Positions 1 to 7,887 of a stretch of DNA of 64,000 bases are shown one piece after another. Below the pieces are notes generated by a model. The model had not been told where the DNA came from, searched no databases, and saw nothing but the letters and a program-made list of their open reading frames with translations. This DNA is from Flavobacterium suaedae. GTDB lineage: Bacteria > Bacteroidota > Bacteroidia > Flavobacteriales > Flavobacteriaceae. The DNA is taken from the NCBI RefSeq assembly GCF_014642915.1, contig NZ_BMJE01000008.1, positions 62,001 to 126,000 of the forward strand, in the 5' to 3' direction. Made by a program: the position numbers and the translations under genes. Numbering within the stretch: position 1 is the first letter of the stretch; every line of letters begins with the position of its first letter.

Positions 1-157
1 TTCTAAAGGAGAAGCAGAGACCTTAGCAGGCTTTATTCTGGAAATTTCGGGAAACTTTCCTAAAAAGGGACAAAAGATTACCTTTAACGACAATATTTTT
101 ACCATAGAATCGGTTGATACAAGAAGGGTAAAACAAATAAAAGTAACATTGCAATAA
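1..157 (+). CDS. gldE: GldE C-terminal fragment (CorC/HlyC-type), truncated by window edge
   Basis: An open frame enters from the left edge (codons start at base 2) and ends at TAA 155-157. The 51 visible residues have the look of the CorC/HlyC transporter-associated domain that ends HlyC/CorC membrane proteins (pattern GNFPKKGQ...FTIESVDTRRVKQIKV). The stop codon directly abuts the ATG of gldD. In flavobacteria gldE, a membrane protein needed for or supporting gliding and type IX secretion, precedes gldD in exactly this way. The identification therefore rests on the domain remnant plus context; the CBS and membrane parts lie outside the window. Confidence 0.72.
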   Translation, partial: SKGEAETLAGFILEISGNFPKKGQKITFNDNIFTIESVDTRRVKQIKVTLQ

Positions 158-736
158 ATGAAGCGCATACATAAAATTATATTTCAACTGTCATTAACTG
201 TTTTTTCTGCTTTAGCTTTAATTTCCTGCGGAGATGACGATACTATACCAAAGCCTAAAGCTTATTTAAGGCTGGATTATCCTGTTGAAAATTATGTAAC
301 CTACGAAGGAGTTTGTCCTTTTTCGTTCTCCTTTAATTCGCAGTCCATTATAAAAAATAAGGGAAACTGTAACTTTACTATAAGTTACCCGAAAATGAAA
401 GCCACTATTTACTTAACCTACAAACCGGTAAATAATAATATTGAGGTTTTACTGCGCGATGCACAAAAACTAACGTATGAGCACGTAATAAAAGCAGATG
501 TAATAGAAGAATCTCCTTTTATGAATGAAATGCAGGAAGCCTACGGTATGTTTTATCAGGTAGGGGGGGATGCAGCTACAAACGCACAGTTTTATGTAAC
601 AGACAGTATAAAACACTTCCTTACGGGGTCTATGTATTTTTATGCTAAACCTAATTATGATTCTTTAATGCCTGCTGCAAGCTACATTAAAGATGATATG
701 CGTAAGATTATGGAAACGGTAAAATGGGAGAAGTAA
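158..736 (+). CDS. gldD: Gliding motility lipoprotein GldD
   Basis: A 192-residue lipoprotein with a signal peptide and lipobox ending at Cys24 (ALISC), followed by acidic residues GDDD. The sequence from about residue 33 (KPKAYLRLDYP, then YEGVCPFSFSFN) is characteristic of GldD, a cell-envelope lipoprotein required for gliding motility in Flavobacterium johnsoniae and linked to the type IX secretion machinery. It starts immediately after the gldE stop codon, so the two are almost surely co-transcribed and translationally coupled. Length matches the family. The biochemical role of GldD is not established. Confidence 0.9.
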   Translation: MKRIHKIIFQLSLTVFSALALISCGDDDTIPKPKAYLRLDYPVENYVTYEGVCPFSFSFNSQSIIKNKGNCNFTISYPKMKATIYLTYKPVNNNIEVLLRDAQKLTYEHVIKADVIEESPFMNEMQEAYGMFYQVGGDAATNAQFYVTDSIKHFLTGSMYFYAKPNYDSLMPAASYIKDDMRKIMETVKWEK

Positions 737-756
737 TAAGCTAGCTGTATGCTATA

Positions 757-1188
757 ATGGTTAAAACTTCAGAAGTTAAAATATCTAAAAAAGAGTATTG
801 TAAAATATTCTTGCTTTTGCGCTTAAGAAAAAGAAGCTGGATTTTACTTTTATTATTGTTAATTAATAATTTTTATTTTTCGTTAAGCATAGTCTTCATA
901 TATTTTCTTACCCTTTTTTTAGATTTGTTGATGTATGTGAATCGTAAAAGTAATTGGGATATTTTCGAAATAAAGTATTATGAAATGACTCAAGAAACTT
1001 TGACTATTTGTTATGATGATGGCTCCCATAGGTCAGTTAAACTTGATGATGTTCGGAAAATTAATAAAATTAATGGTTATTATATTTTCTTCTTGAAAAG
1101 AGGGCATCTTGAAATAATACATCAAAAAAGCTTTCAGTTAATTGCAGAACTAAAATGGTTTAAGGATTATATTTATAGTTATAAATAA
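757..1188 (+). CDS. Small membrane protein, possibly YcxB-like
   Basis: A 143-residue protein with a basic N-terminus, two adjacent hydrophobic segments (about residues 27-42 and 44-60) and a soluble C-terminal half. The C-terminal half has a beta-rich pattern (DDVRKINKINGYYIFFLKRG, then a phrase like IIHQKSF) that resembles the YcxB-like C-terminal domain, found in bacterial proteins of unknown function. It lies 20 bases after gldD on the same strand and could be the end of that operon. It is markedly A/T-rich even for this genome. Function unknown; the YcxB assignment is by eye and tentative. Confidence 0.6.
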   Translation: MVKTSEVKISKKEYCKIFLLLRLRKRSWILLLLLLINNFYFSLSIVFIYFLTLFLDLLMYVNRKSNWDIFEIKYYEMTQETLTICYDDGSHRSVKLDDVRKINKINGYYIFFLKRGHLEIIHQKSFQLIAELKWFKDYIYSYK

Positions 1189-1200
1189 AGTATATAAAAT

Positions 1201-1228
1201 AAAAAAGCAGCCAATTGGCTGCTTTTTT
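1201..1228. terminator. Bidirectional intrinsic terminator
   Basis: A perfect 12-bp inverted repeat (AAAAAAGCAGCC / GGCTGCTTTTTT) with an AATT loop sits between the convergent ends of the 757-1188 gene and the DUF3570 gene. A-runs and T-runs flank it on both sides, so it can stop transcription from either direction. Confidence 0.9.
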
Positions 1229-1229
1229 A

Positions 1230-2420
1230 TTATTTGAATTTAAGGTTTATACTCACTATATCAGAGTCTAACTCTGTAGATCTTGAGTAGTGCCCGTATC
1301 GAACTTCTATCATATTAAAGTATTTCATACCAAAAACGCCGTTAATAGGGGTAAAGTGTAAACCAACCCCCATAAAGTTACTGTCAAAGTCAGACAGGTC
1401 GTAGTTACTGGTATAAAACTCATTAGCTGCGGTATGCTGCTGATGGGCTTTAAAATATTTAATAGCCGTTTGCTGGTAATACCTGTAAAACGGACTTATA
1501 GAGAAGAAAGGCGATATTTTAACCGGCACTTCAATATTAGCAGTGTGCGAGTTTAAATCCCAATCATCAGTATAATAACGGTAGTACGCCCTTATAATAA
1601 TGTTATCTCCTAAAAAGTAACTGGCACGTACCGCCATAGGGAATTTAAGGCGACTGTCCGGTAACTCTTCCTGATGTACAGAACCATCAGTAAAATATAC
1701 CCTGTGGAAAGGCAATGCTAAGTACCCTTGTTGCGATACAATATCTGCCTGTACTAATACCTGAAAATTACGGTTAATTATTTGGGAGTAGCTTAATGAC
1801 CCTACAAAAGTATTTCGGGATTCTGTTCCTGAATCTTTTGCATTTGGTGTACCTCTTAGCTCTATGGGAGCTATCATTTTAACCTGGTCAATAAAGGTCT
1901 GGAAACGTGCTGTAAACTCTCCGTTACGGTCTTTTGTTTGCTTCGAGTAGCTTATATTTCCTCCGAATGACTGGTAATCGTATTCTGTTGAAGATGAAAC
2001 GCCTATTCCAAATGTATTGCCTTTAGCTTCATTTTCCCTTACATAGTTAAGAGAAGGGTAAACGCGGGTATCAGCAGATGATGCAGAAGAGTTTGCCTGA
2101 AGGTCAATCTTATCAGATGATGCCGAACTGTAATGGTCAACACCCACTTCAATATCAAAATTATGCTTAATACCATTTTCGCCCTGTTTAACCAGTTTTA
2201 CATCAATAGCATTAGAAACATCGGTAAGTTCCTCTGTTCCTATACCTCCGGTTACTGATGCATTGTTACCATTTTGGCTGTAATAGCTGGAAACAAGGTT
2301 TATTTCTTCTATTTTTAGTTTTTTGGCTTTATAGTTGGTGGAGTCTGTTTCTGTGCGGTTTTGTGCACTAAAGCGCATAATGCCCAGTAGTGCTAAACCT
2401 GTAATGAATATACGTTTCAT
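1230..2420 (-). CDS. DUF3570 outer-membrane beta-barrel protein
   Basis: A 396-residue protein with an N-terminal signal peptide (cleavage near SAQ, residues 18-20) and alternating aromatic/polar strands through to the C-terminus (ends VSINLKFK), as expected for an outer-membrane barrel. The sequence fits the DUF3570 family, whose members are found in Bacteroidetes and Gammaproteobacteria. It is the last gene of a four-gene minus-strand cassette: thioredoxin-like protein, ApbE, DUF4266 lipoprotein, DUF3570. No function is established. The context suggests the barrel is the outer-membrane partner of a redox or flavin-modified periplasmic component; that is inference. Confidence 0.82.
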   Translation of the reverse strand: MKRIFITGLALLGIMRFSAQNRTETDSTNYKAKKLKIEEINLVSSYYSQNGNNASVTGGIGTEELTDVSNAIDVKLVKQGENGIKHNFDIEVGVDHYSSASSDKIDLQANSSASSADTRVYPSLNYVRENEAKGNTFGIGVSSSTEYDYQSFGGNISYSKQTKDRNGEFTARFQTFIDQVKMIAPIELRGTPNAKDSGTESRNTFVGSLSYSQIINRNFQVLVQADIVSQQGYLALPFHRVYFTDGSVHQEELPDSRLKFPMAVRASYFLGDNIIIRAYYRYYTDDWDLNSHTANIEVPVKISPFFSISPFYRYYQQTAIKYFKAHQQHTAANEFYTSNYDLSDFDSNFMGVGLHFTPINGVFGMKYFNMIEVRYGHYSRSTELDSDIVSINLKFK

Positions 2421-2439
2421 TCTTTACTTTGTTATAAGG

Positions 2440-2649
2440 TTAGTTACATCCGCACCCGCCACCGCTTTTACCTGCGTTGGCTCCTGATGCTCCTTCTCGG
2501 TACGATTGAAAGTTTAGCTCTGTCTTTTCAATTTTTCGGTTAGCCAGTACCATTTCCGAGTCGTTAATTTTGTTTTTCTGGTACTCTTTTACAGGAGAGC
2601 ATGAAACTAAAAACATACCTCCTAAAGCACTTAAAAGTAAATACTTCAT
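2440..2649 (-). CDS. DUF4266 small lipoprotein with Gly/Cys-rich tail
   Basis: A 69-residue lipoprotein: signal peptide with lipobox Cys17 (FLVSC), a short charged linker, then SYREGASGANAG and a glycine/cysteine tail GGGCGCN. The size, the conserved YREG segment and the CGC tail identify the DUF4266 family. It sits 19 bases upstream of the DUF3570 gene and 5 bases after apbE. The REGASGAN stretch loosely resembles the site at which ApbE enzymes attach FMN to a Thr/Ser, but the usual acceptor threonine is Asn here. It may be a modified carrier or a peptide-like maturation substrate. Function is unknown. Confidence 0.82.
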   Translation of the reverse strand: MKYLLLSALGGMFLVSCSPVKEYQKNKINDSEMVLANRKIEKTELNFQSYREGASGANAGKSGGGCGCN

Positions 2650-2654
2650 CTTTT

Positions 2655-3578
2655 TTAATTTAAATGAATTTGTTTTGAAGTAAACAGTTTATTGTTGTCA
2701 TCTATAATAATACAGTGCAGGTTTGGTATTTGGTTTACTAAATATAGTCCTGCTTTTATGCCCATTACGGCTATTGGGGTAGCCATAGCATCAGCAAACT
2801 CTGCATTTTCACTTATTACCGTTACGCTTTTTATCCCTGATATGGGCAAGCCGGTTTGAGGGTCTATAGTATGTGAATATTTCTTTCCGTTTATCATCAC
2901 ATACTTTTCATAATTACCTGAAGTGGCTACTGCCTTACCTGATATATCTACATAAGAAAAGATATTTTCAGGATGTTCAGGATCTGATATACCAATTCGC
3001 CAAGGCTTCCCTGATGGTTGCATTCCCCATGCAGTAAGGTCGCCACTGGCATTTATTATTCCGCTGGTTACGTTTTGCGCTACTAACAGCTTTTTAGCCA
3101 TTTCGGCAGCATAGCCTTTACCAATACCGCCAAAACCAATTCGCATTCCTTTTTCTTTCAGGTACACGGTACAGTTTTCAGGGTTAAGTACTATGTTGTT
3201 ATAATTTATTAAGTGAACACTTTTTAAAGCCTGTTTCTTAGTTGGCAACACTGTCATTGACTTATCAAAATTCCAAAGGCTTTTATCAATACCGCCATAA
3301 CTAATATCAAATGCACCTTGTGTAATTTTTGATATGTTGATGCTGCGCTCAATTAAACTATATACTTCTTGGTCTACTACCACAGGTTTTATACCGGCAT
3401 TTTCATTTATCAGGCTGGTTTGGCTGTCATCGCTAAATGTAGTCAGTAACTTTTCAATCCTTTTAATTTCGTTTACAGCAGCATCAATATATTCCACACC
3501 CTTTGGCTCATTTTCTGCAACAACAGTAATAGTAAAGTTGTTACCCATTAGCTTTAGTGTTTTAGAATAGTCCTTCAT
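2655..3578 (-). CDS. apbE: ApbE-family FAD:protein FMN transferase
   Basis: A 307-residue ApbE protein. Visible family features are the N-terminal LMGNNFTIT, the TFSDDSQTSLIN region, FDISYGGIDK, GGIGKGYAAE (about 148-157), INASGDL, ATSGNYEKY, YSHTIDPQTG and the metal-site segment DAMATPIAVMG. ApbE enzymes transfer FMN from FAD to Thr/Ser of extracytoplasmic redox proteins. An in-frame stop just upstream of the ATG rules out an extended signal peptide, and none is visible, unlike many exported ApbE proteins; this form may act in the cytoplasm. It lies between the thioredoxin-like gene and the DUF4266 gene, so a cassette protein is its likely target. Confidence 0.9.
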   Translation of the reverse strand: MKDYSKTLKLMGNNFTITVVAENEPKGVEYIDAAVNEIKRIEKLLTTFSDDSQTSLINENAGIKPVVVDQEVYSLIERSINISKITQGAFDISYGGIDKSLWNFDKSMTVLPTKKQALKSVHLINYNNIVLNPENCTVYLKEKGMRIGFGGIGKGYAAEMAKKLLVAQNVTSGIINASGDLTAWGMQPSGKPWRIGISDPEHPENIFSYVDISGKAVATSGNYEKYVMINGKKYSHTIDPQTGLPISGIKSVTVISENAEFADAMATPIAVMGIKAGLYLVNQIPNLHCIIIDDNNKLFTSKQIHLN

Positions 3579-3610
3579 CGGCTGTTATGCTGGTGATTTA
3601 TTTAGGGTGA

Positions 3611-4042
3611 TTATTTATGCTTTGCACAAATTCCTTCAACCTCTTTTACCCACTCTTCAACTGATGCAGTAGGTTTGCCTTGCCATTCTTTTATCACTTT
3701 GCCGTTAGCGTCCATTAAAATAGTTAAAGGGAAGAATCCTTTTTCATTGTATTTTTCTGCCAGAGCTTCGTTCTTTTTAACTTGTTCGGCAGGCAATTGG
3801 TTTTTCTTTCTTCTCGGGAAGTCAGCATTTACTAATACTAAGTTTTTTTCTGCCATCTTTTTAAAAGCATCACTTTCAAAGTATTCTCTTTTGGTTAGAA
3901 TACAAGGAGCACACCAATCAGAGCCTGAAAAGTTTAATAGTATAAGTTTATGTTCTTGTTTTGCAGTTTTTTGAGCTGCATCAAAATCAGTACCCCACTG
4001 TACAGGCAGGAGTGTTATGAATAAAATTGCTAAAAATTTCAT
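3611..4042 (-). CDS. Periplasmic thioredoxin-like protein (CAPC)
   Basis: A 143-residue protein with an N-terminal signal peptide (about residues 1-16) and a thioredoxin fold of the thioredoxin_7/DUF255-like type. The redox motif is SDWCAPC (Cys at about 42 and 45), followed by a cis-proline-like segment (GFFPLTILMD). It is the first gene of the cassette with apbE, DUF4266 and DUF3570, 32 bases upstream of apbE. A role in keeping cysteines of the DUF4266 tail (GGGCGC) reduced or correctly paired is a natural guess, but it is only inferred from gene order. Confidence 0.85.
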   Translation of the reverse strand: MKFLAILFITLLPVQWGTDFDAAQKTAKQEHKLILLNFSGSDWCAPCILTKREYFESDAFKKMAEKNLVLVNADFPRRKKNQLPAEQVKKNEALAEKYNEKGFFPLTILMDANGKVIKEWQGKPTASVEEWVKEVEGICAKHK

Positions 4043-4170
4043 ATTGTTACTTTGTGTGTTACAGTATTTAATAACGTATAAATATACTTACAAAGTATTA
4101 TGTAGAATGCTTTTTGGAGTAATATTAATTTAGACTGATTCCTGTATATAATAGTAGAGGAGAGGGAATA

Positions 4171-4199
4171 AAAAAAGCAGCCTATAGGCTGCTTTGAAT
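4171..4199 (-). terminator. Intrinsic terminator of the HMA lipoprotein gene
   Basis: Inverted repeat AAAGCAGCC/GGCTGCTTT with a TATA loop, with six A's on its left that become a U-run on the minus strand. The stem is nearly the same sequence as that of the terminator at 1201-1228. Confidence 0.8.
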
Positions 4200-4222
4200 T
4201 TTATATTGAAAACTTTAAAGGG

Positions 4223-4762
4223 TTAAGCTTTTTTCTTGTCGCAAGATTTTTTAGCATCTTTAGAGCAACAACCTTTTTTCTCTGCTTTAGTAGTAGAACA
4301 ACAAGACTTCCCCTCTTTATCACACTTCTTCTTGTCCTTTTTCTTTTCAGGTTCTTGGTCTGCTTTAAAAAGTTCCGCTTTATCAGCAGAGTTTTTTACG
4401 TTAGCTACTTTATAAGCACCTTCAGCAATGCCTTCTACAGTTTCTACAATTTTTTCAGGAGATTGTTGTGCAGCATCATACTGAATAGTAGCTGTTTTAG
4501 AATCAAAGTCAACTTTAGCTTCTGATACACCGTCCATTTTAGCAAGTTTGTTCTCTATAACTTTCGCACAACCTATTGCACAAGTCATACCTTCAATCTC
4601 AAAACTTGTAGTTTCAAGGTTAGCAGCAGTTTCATTACTTGCTTCAGCTTCTGTTGTAGTTTCGTTGCTGTTTGCAGCATCCGGTTCTTTAGCTATCTCT
4701 TTACAGCTTACAAATAGCATTGCCGCCATTGCAAACATTGCTATACTTTTAGTTATTTTCAT
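4223..4762 (-). CDS. Heavy-metal-associated (HMA) domain lipoprotein with Cys/Lys tail
   Basis: A 179-residue lipoprotein: lipobox Cys20 (LFVSC), an acidic Thr/Glu linker (about 25-48), an HMA domain (about 50-115) with the metal-binding loop GMTCAIGC, and a C-terminal Lys-rich tail (about 140-179) containing six cysteines in CC and single-Cys groups. HMA domains bind soft metals such as Cu(I) or Zn(II); the tail looks metallothionein-like. The loop has four residues between Cys and the second Cys rather than a strict CxxC spacing (TCAIGC). It probably sequesters or passes metal in the envelope. It appears monocistronic, with its own terminator. Confidence 0.8.
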   Translation of the reverse strand: MKITKSIAMFAMAAMLFVSCKEIAKEPDAANSNETTTEAEASNETAANLETTSFEIEGMTCAIGCAKVIENKLAKMDGVSEAKVDFDSKTATIQYDAAQQSPEKIVETVEGIAEGAYKVANVKNSADKAELFKADQEPEKKKDKKKCDKEGKSCCSTTKAEKKGCCSKDAKKSCDKKKA

Positions 4763-4881
4763 AGGGTTAAATTGTTTAATTCTGTTATAAGGTTCCTCTA
4801 TAGTAGAGTGTTACAAATTTATAAAAAAACGTTTGTTATATGGTTTTATTGTTAGAATTTTAAGTCCTTAAAATTTTAGGT

Positions 4882-5748
4882 ATGCAGGCACAAAAAACCA
4901 AATGGTATTTACTAATAACACTCTCGCTTATTTGGGGAAGTTCTTTTATATTAATAAAGCGTGGTCTTGTAGGACTTACACCCTTTCAGCTCGGATCTTT
5001 GCGTATTATATTTTGTGCGATATTCCTTTTAATAGTAGGTTTTAAGAGCTTAACAAAAATTCCGAGACATAAGTGGAAGTATATTGCTTTAACAGCATTA
5101 TTCGGTACGTTTTTGCCGGTATATTTCTTTTCTATCGCTCAAGTAGAAATATACAGTTCTATTACAGCTATAATAAACTCAATAACGCCTTTAAATACGC
5201 TTATTATTGGTGCCGTAGTTTTCGGGTTGCAATTTCAGCGCAGGCAGCTTTTCGGGGTGCTTATAGGGCTTGTGGGGTGTATATTGCTTATTTTTAAAGG
5301 TGCTTTAGATAATCCTGAACAAAACTACTGGTTTGCACTTTTTGTAGTGGCAGCTACTGTATGTTACGCTACGAATATAAATCTGATTAAAAAATACCTT
5401 TCCGATTTAAGCCCGCTTAGTATTTCGGTTGGGAATTTTGCAGTAATGATTATACCTGCCACAATAATATTATTTCTTTCAGGCTTCGGGGATGTTTATT
5501 GCAAACCTGCGGTGCAAAATTCCATGCTGTATATAGCTGTATTGGGTATAATAGGTACAGGACTTGCTAATATTATATTTTTTAGAATGATACATTTGTC
5601 ATCGCCTATATTTGCTTCATCAGTAACCTATTTAATACCTGTTGTTGCTTTTGGTTGGGGTTTAGTTGATGGTGAATCGTTATCGCCAATACAAATAGTT
5701 GGTGCAGCAATAATACTGGTTGGGGTTTATTTTTCTTCTAAAAAATAA
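4882..5748 (+). CDS. DMT-family (EamA) drug/metabolite transporter
   Basis: A 288-residue integral membrane protein with ten predicted helices organised as two EamA repeats. The first repeat starts with the hallmark LSLIWGSSFILIKRG, the second begins near residue 145 (ALFVVAATVCYATNINLIKK). EamA proteins export metabolites, amino acids or drugs across the inner membrane; the substrate cannot be read from sequence. It is divergent from the HMA lipoprotein gene and ends at a strong terminator. Confidence 0.88.
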   Translation: MQAQKTKWYLLITLSLIWGSSFILIKRGLVGLTPFQLGSLRIIFCAIFLLIVGFKSLTKIPRHKWKYIALTALFGTFLPVYFFSIAQVEIYSSITAIINSITPLNTLIIGAVVFGLQFQRRQLFGVLIGLVGCILLIFKGALDNPEQNYWFALFVVAATVCYATNINLIKKYLSDLSPLSISVGNFAVMIIPATIILFLSGFGDVYCKPAVQNSMLYIAVLGIIGTGLANIIFFRMIHLSSPIFASSVTYLIPVVAFGWGLVDGESLSPIQIVGAAIILVGVYFSSKK

Positions 5749-5773
5749 GGACTATTATTATACACTACAAAAT

Positions 5774-5806
5774 AAAAAGGCTGCCCAAAACGGGCAGCCT
5801 TTTTTA
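5774..5806. terminator. Bidirectional intrinsic terminator
   Basis: Stem AAAAGGCTGCCC / GGGCAGCCTTTT with an AAAAC loop and T-rich flank, between the convergent ends of the DMT transporter and the M16 protease genes. Confidence 0.9.
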
Positions 5807-5831
5807 TATAAAAGTGCTTTGTAACAACTTA

Positions 5832-7874
5832 TTATTGGAAATCAGCATCAGTAACACCTTCGTTAACTTTAACTTCGTTAACAGTAAGGTTAATTTCAAT
5901 ACCTACATTCATTACTATATTGTGAGGTATTTTAATACCTTTTACTTCTTTATAGTCATTGTAGTAAGTATTCTGAACTACTGTTTGTCCCATTTGCTCA
6001 GACTGTACACTTTGTCCTAATTTGTAACCTGTTTTGGTATCATAGTAAAGTGTAGTTTCTCCGTTTTTAACAGCATAAGCATCAGAACCATTCATAGTTT
6101 CAATACCTGTAAGTGTTATTTCTGAACTGTTTAATAGGTCTACCTCTTCAAATGGCACAGCGCTTTCTCTCATGCTTTCAAGCTCTTCGCCTTCTAAAGG
6201 TATTTTTTGACCTTGTTGTACCATGTAACCTTCCTTATTATTAACAACTTGCTTCATCATGGTATTACCCATAACGTTCATTTCAATAAGTTGTTTATGG
6301 TCAGCAGATACTTTCATGGTAAGTTCAACAGGTGCTCCCTGTACAGTAGCTGTAGATTTTGTGTATAATGTTTTTACACCTTTTACAGCTTTCTCACCAC
6401 CTATAGCTTTAATATAGTCGTTAAGTACGCTTTTAGCTGTTACACCTTCTGGGATTGGTTTATTAAGTACCGGCTTATCAGTTTTTTTACCCCACTTGTC
6501 AAAGTAAAAAACAGGAATGTTTGTACTTTCAAGTCCAGGTAATACATCAGCAGCTTTACCTACTACTATAATACGTGCATTATCCGCAGAGAAATATTTT
6601 TTAGCTGCATTCCTTACATCTTCAGGAGTTACAGCGTTTATATTCTTAATGTAGTTTTCGTAAAAATCTTTAGGTAAGTTTTGTGTTTCTGTTCTAAGCG
6701 CATAGCTTGCTATTGTAGATGGGCTTTCCATCTGCATAACAAAGTTACCTACATATTTAGCTTTTGCATTTTTAAGATCTTCCTCATCAACAAGGTCAGT
6801 TCTTATTTTTTTAATTTCATTAAGCATTTCTACAATAGCACTGTCAGTTACAGTGTTTCTTACAGATGTTTTAGCTCTGAATGAAGAAATGTATTTACCT
6901 GCTCCTACAGAAGAGTATGCACCATACGTCCATCCGTGAGCTTCACGAAGGTTAAGGAAAAGTCTGCCTTCACCACCGCCACCAAGTATTTGGTTAGCAA
7001 GTAATGCAGCAAAGTACTCCTTGTCTGTCATTTTAAGATCTACCACATTCGCTACAGAAATTTCACTCTGTACTGCGTTTGGCATATCAACAAAGTTTAT
7101 TTGTGTATACTGTACATCTTTAGGGTCGCTGTAGCTAATGCTAGGCGCTTTATTAGGAGTCCAGTCACCAAATAACTTCTTTACTTTTTTCTTAACATCT
7201 TTAAACTTAACATCTCCTACTACTACAAGGTATGCTTTAGCAGGAACAAAGTAAGTATTGTAGTTATTCTTAACATCAGCAAGTGTTACATTTTTCAATG
7301 TTTCTTCTGTAACGTATTCTCCTCTCGGGTGGTTTTTACCGTATATTAAAGCACTACCAACTCTTGAAGCTACTGAAGTAACACTTTTTTCATCAGCTTT
7401 TAAACCTTCAATCATTTTGTCTCTTTGGTTCTCAAACTCTTCCTGAGTGAACTTAGGGTTAAGCGCACCGTCAGCCATAAGTTCTAATATTCTGTCAGAA
7501 TATTTAGAAAGACCGTTAGCGCTTGCACCATCTGCCCAGAAATTAATGTTTGCACCTAAAAAGTCTACTTCCTCGTTAAAAGCATCTTTTGATATGGTTT
7601 GAGTACCAGAGCCCATTACTGCGCTTAATAAATCTGATACTCCTTTTTTGTTACCTTCTGCATATGGAGCGTTGTCCATAGTAAGTGTGTAAGATACTCT
7701 AGGTAGTTTATGGTTTTCTACCACCAATACTTTTAGTCCGTTATCCAGCGTAAAAGTTTCCGGTTCACCTATGTTTACCGTAGGCGCAGGTCCCGGTTTT
7801 GGCATTGGTCTTTCTTGTGCCTGCATAGTAATAGTTAAAAACAAGCCGGCTAATAGATATATAACTTTTTTCAT
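5832..7874 (-). CDS. M16 peptidase, inactive-type subunit fused to a C-terminal LolA-like domain
   Basis: A 680-residue exported protein (signal peptide 1-20). Residues about 35-455 form an M16 (pitrilysin-family) two-domain unit. At the place where active M16 enzymes have HxxEH this protein reads SDLLSAVMGSGT (about 80-91), so all zinc ligands are missing. The downstream R/Y motif (LFLNLREAHGWTYGAYSS) is kept, as in the non-catalytic partners of heterodimeric M16 peptidases. Residues about 480-680 form an extra beta-rich domain resembling LolA-type lipoprotein-sorting or zinc-peptidase-associated domains. It is 13 bases downstream of the active M16 gene, so the two probably make a heterodimer. 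Confidence 0.88.
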   Translation of the reverse strand: MKKVIYLLAGLFLTITMQAQERPMPKPGPAPTVNIGEPETFTLDNGLKVLVVENHKLPRVSYTLTMDNAPYAEGNKKGVSDLLSAVMGSGTQTISKDAFNEEVDFLGANINFWADGASANGLSKYSDRILELMADGALNPKFTQEEFENQRDKMIEGLKADEKSVTSVASRVGSALIYGKNHPRGEYVTEETLKNVTLADVKNNYNTYFVPAKAYLVVVGDVKFKDVKKKVKKLFGDWTPNKAPSISYSDPKDVQYTQINFVDMPNAVQSEISVANVVDLKMTDKEYFAALLANQILGGGGEGRLFLNLREAHGWTYGAYSSVGAGKYISSFRAKTSVRNTVTDSAIVEMLNEIKKIRTDLVDEEDLKNAKAKYVGNFVMQMESPSTIASYALRTETQNLPKDFYENYIKNINAVTPEDVRNAAKKYFSADNARIIVVGKAADVLPGLESTNIPVFYFDKWGKKTDKPVLNKPIPEGVTAKSVLNDYIKAIGGEKAVKGVKTLYTKSTATVQGAPVELTMKVSADHKQLIEMNVMGNTMMKQVVNNKEGYMVQQGQKIPLEGEELESMRESAVPFEEVDLLNSSEITLTGIETMNGSDAYAVKNGETTLYYDTKTGYKLGQSVQSEQMGQTVVQNTYYNDYKEVKGIKIPHNIVMNVGIEINLTVNEVKVNEGVTDADFQ

Positions 7875-7887
7875 GATTCTTTGTTAC

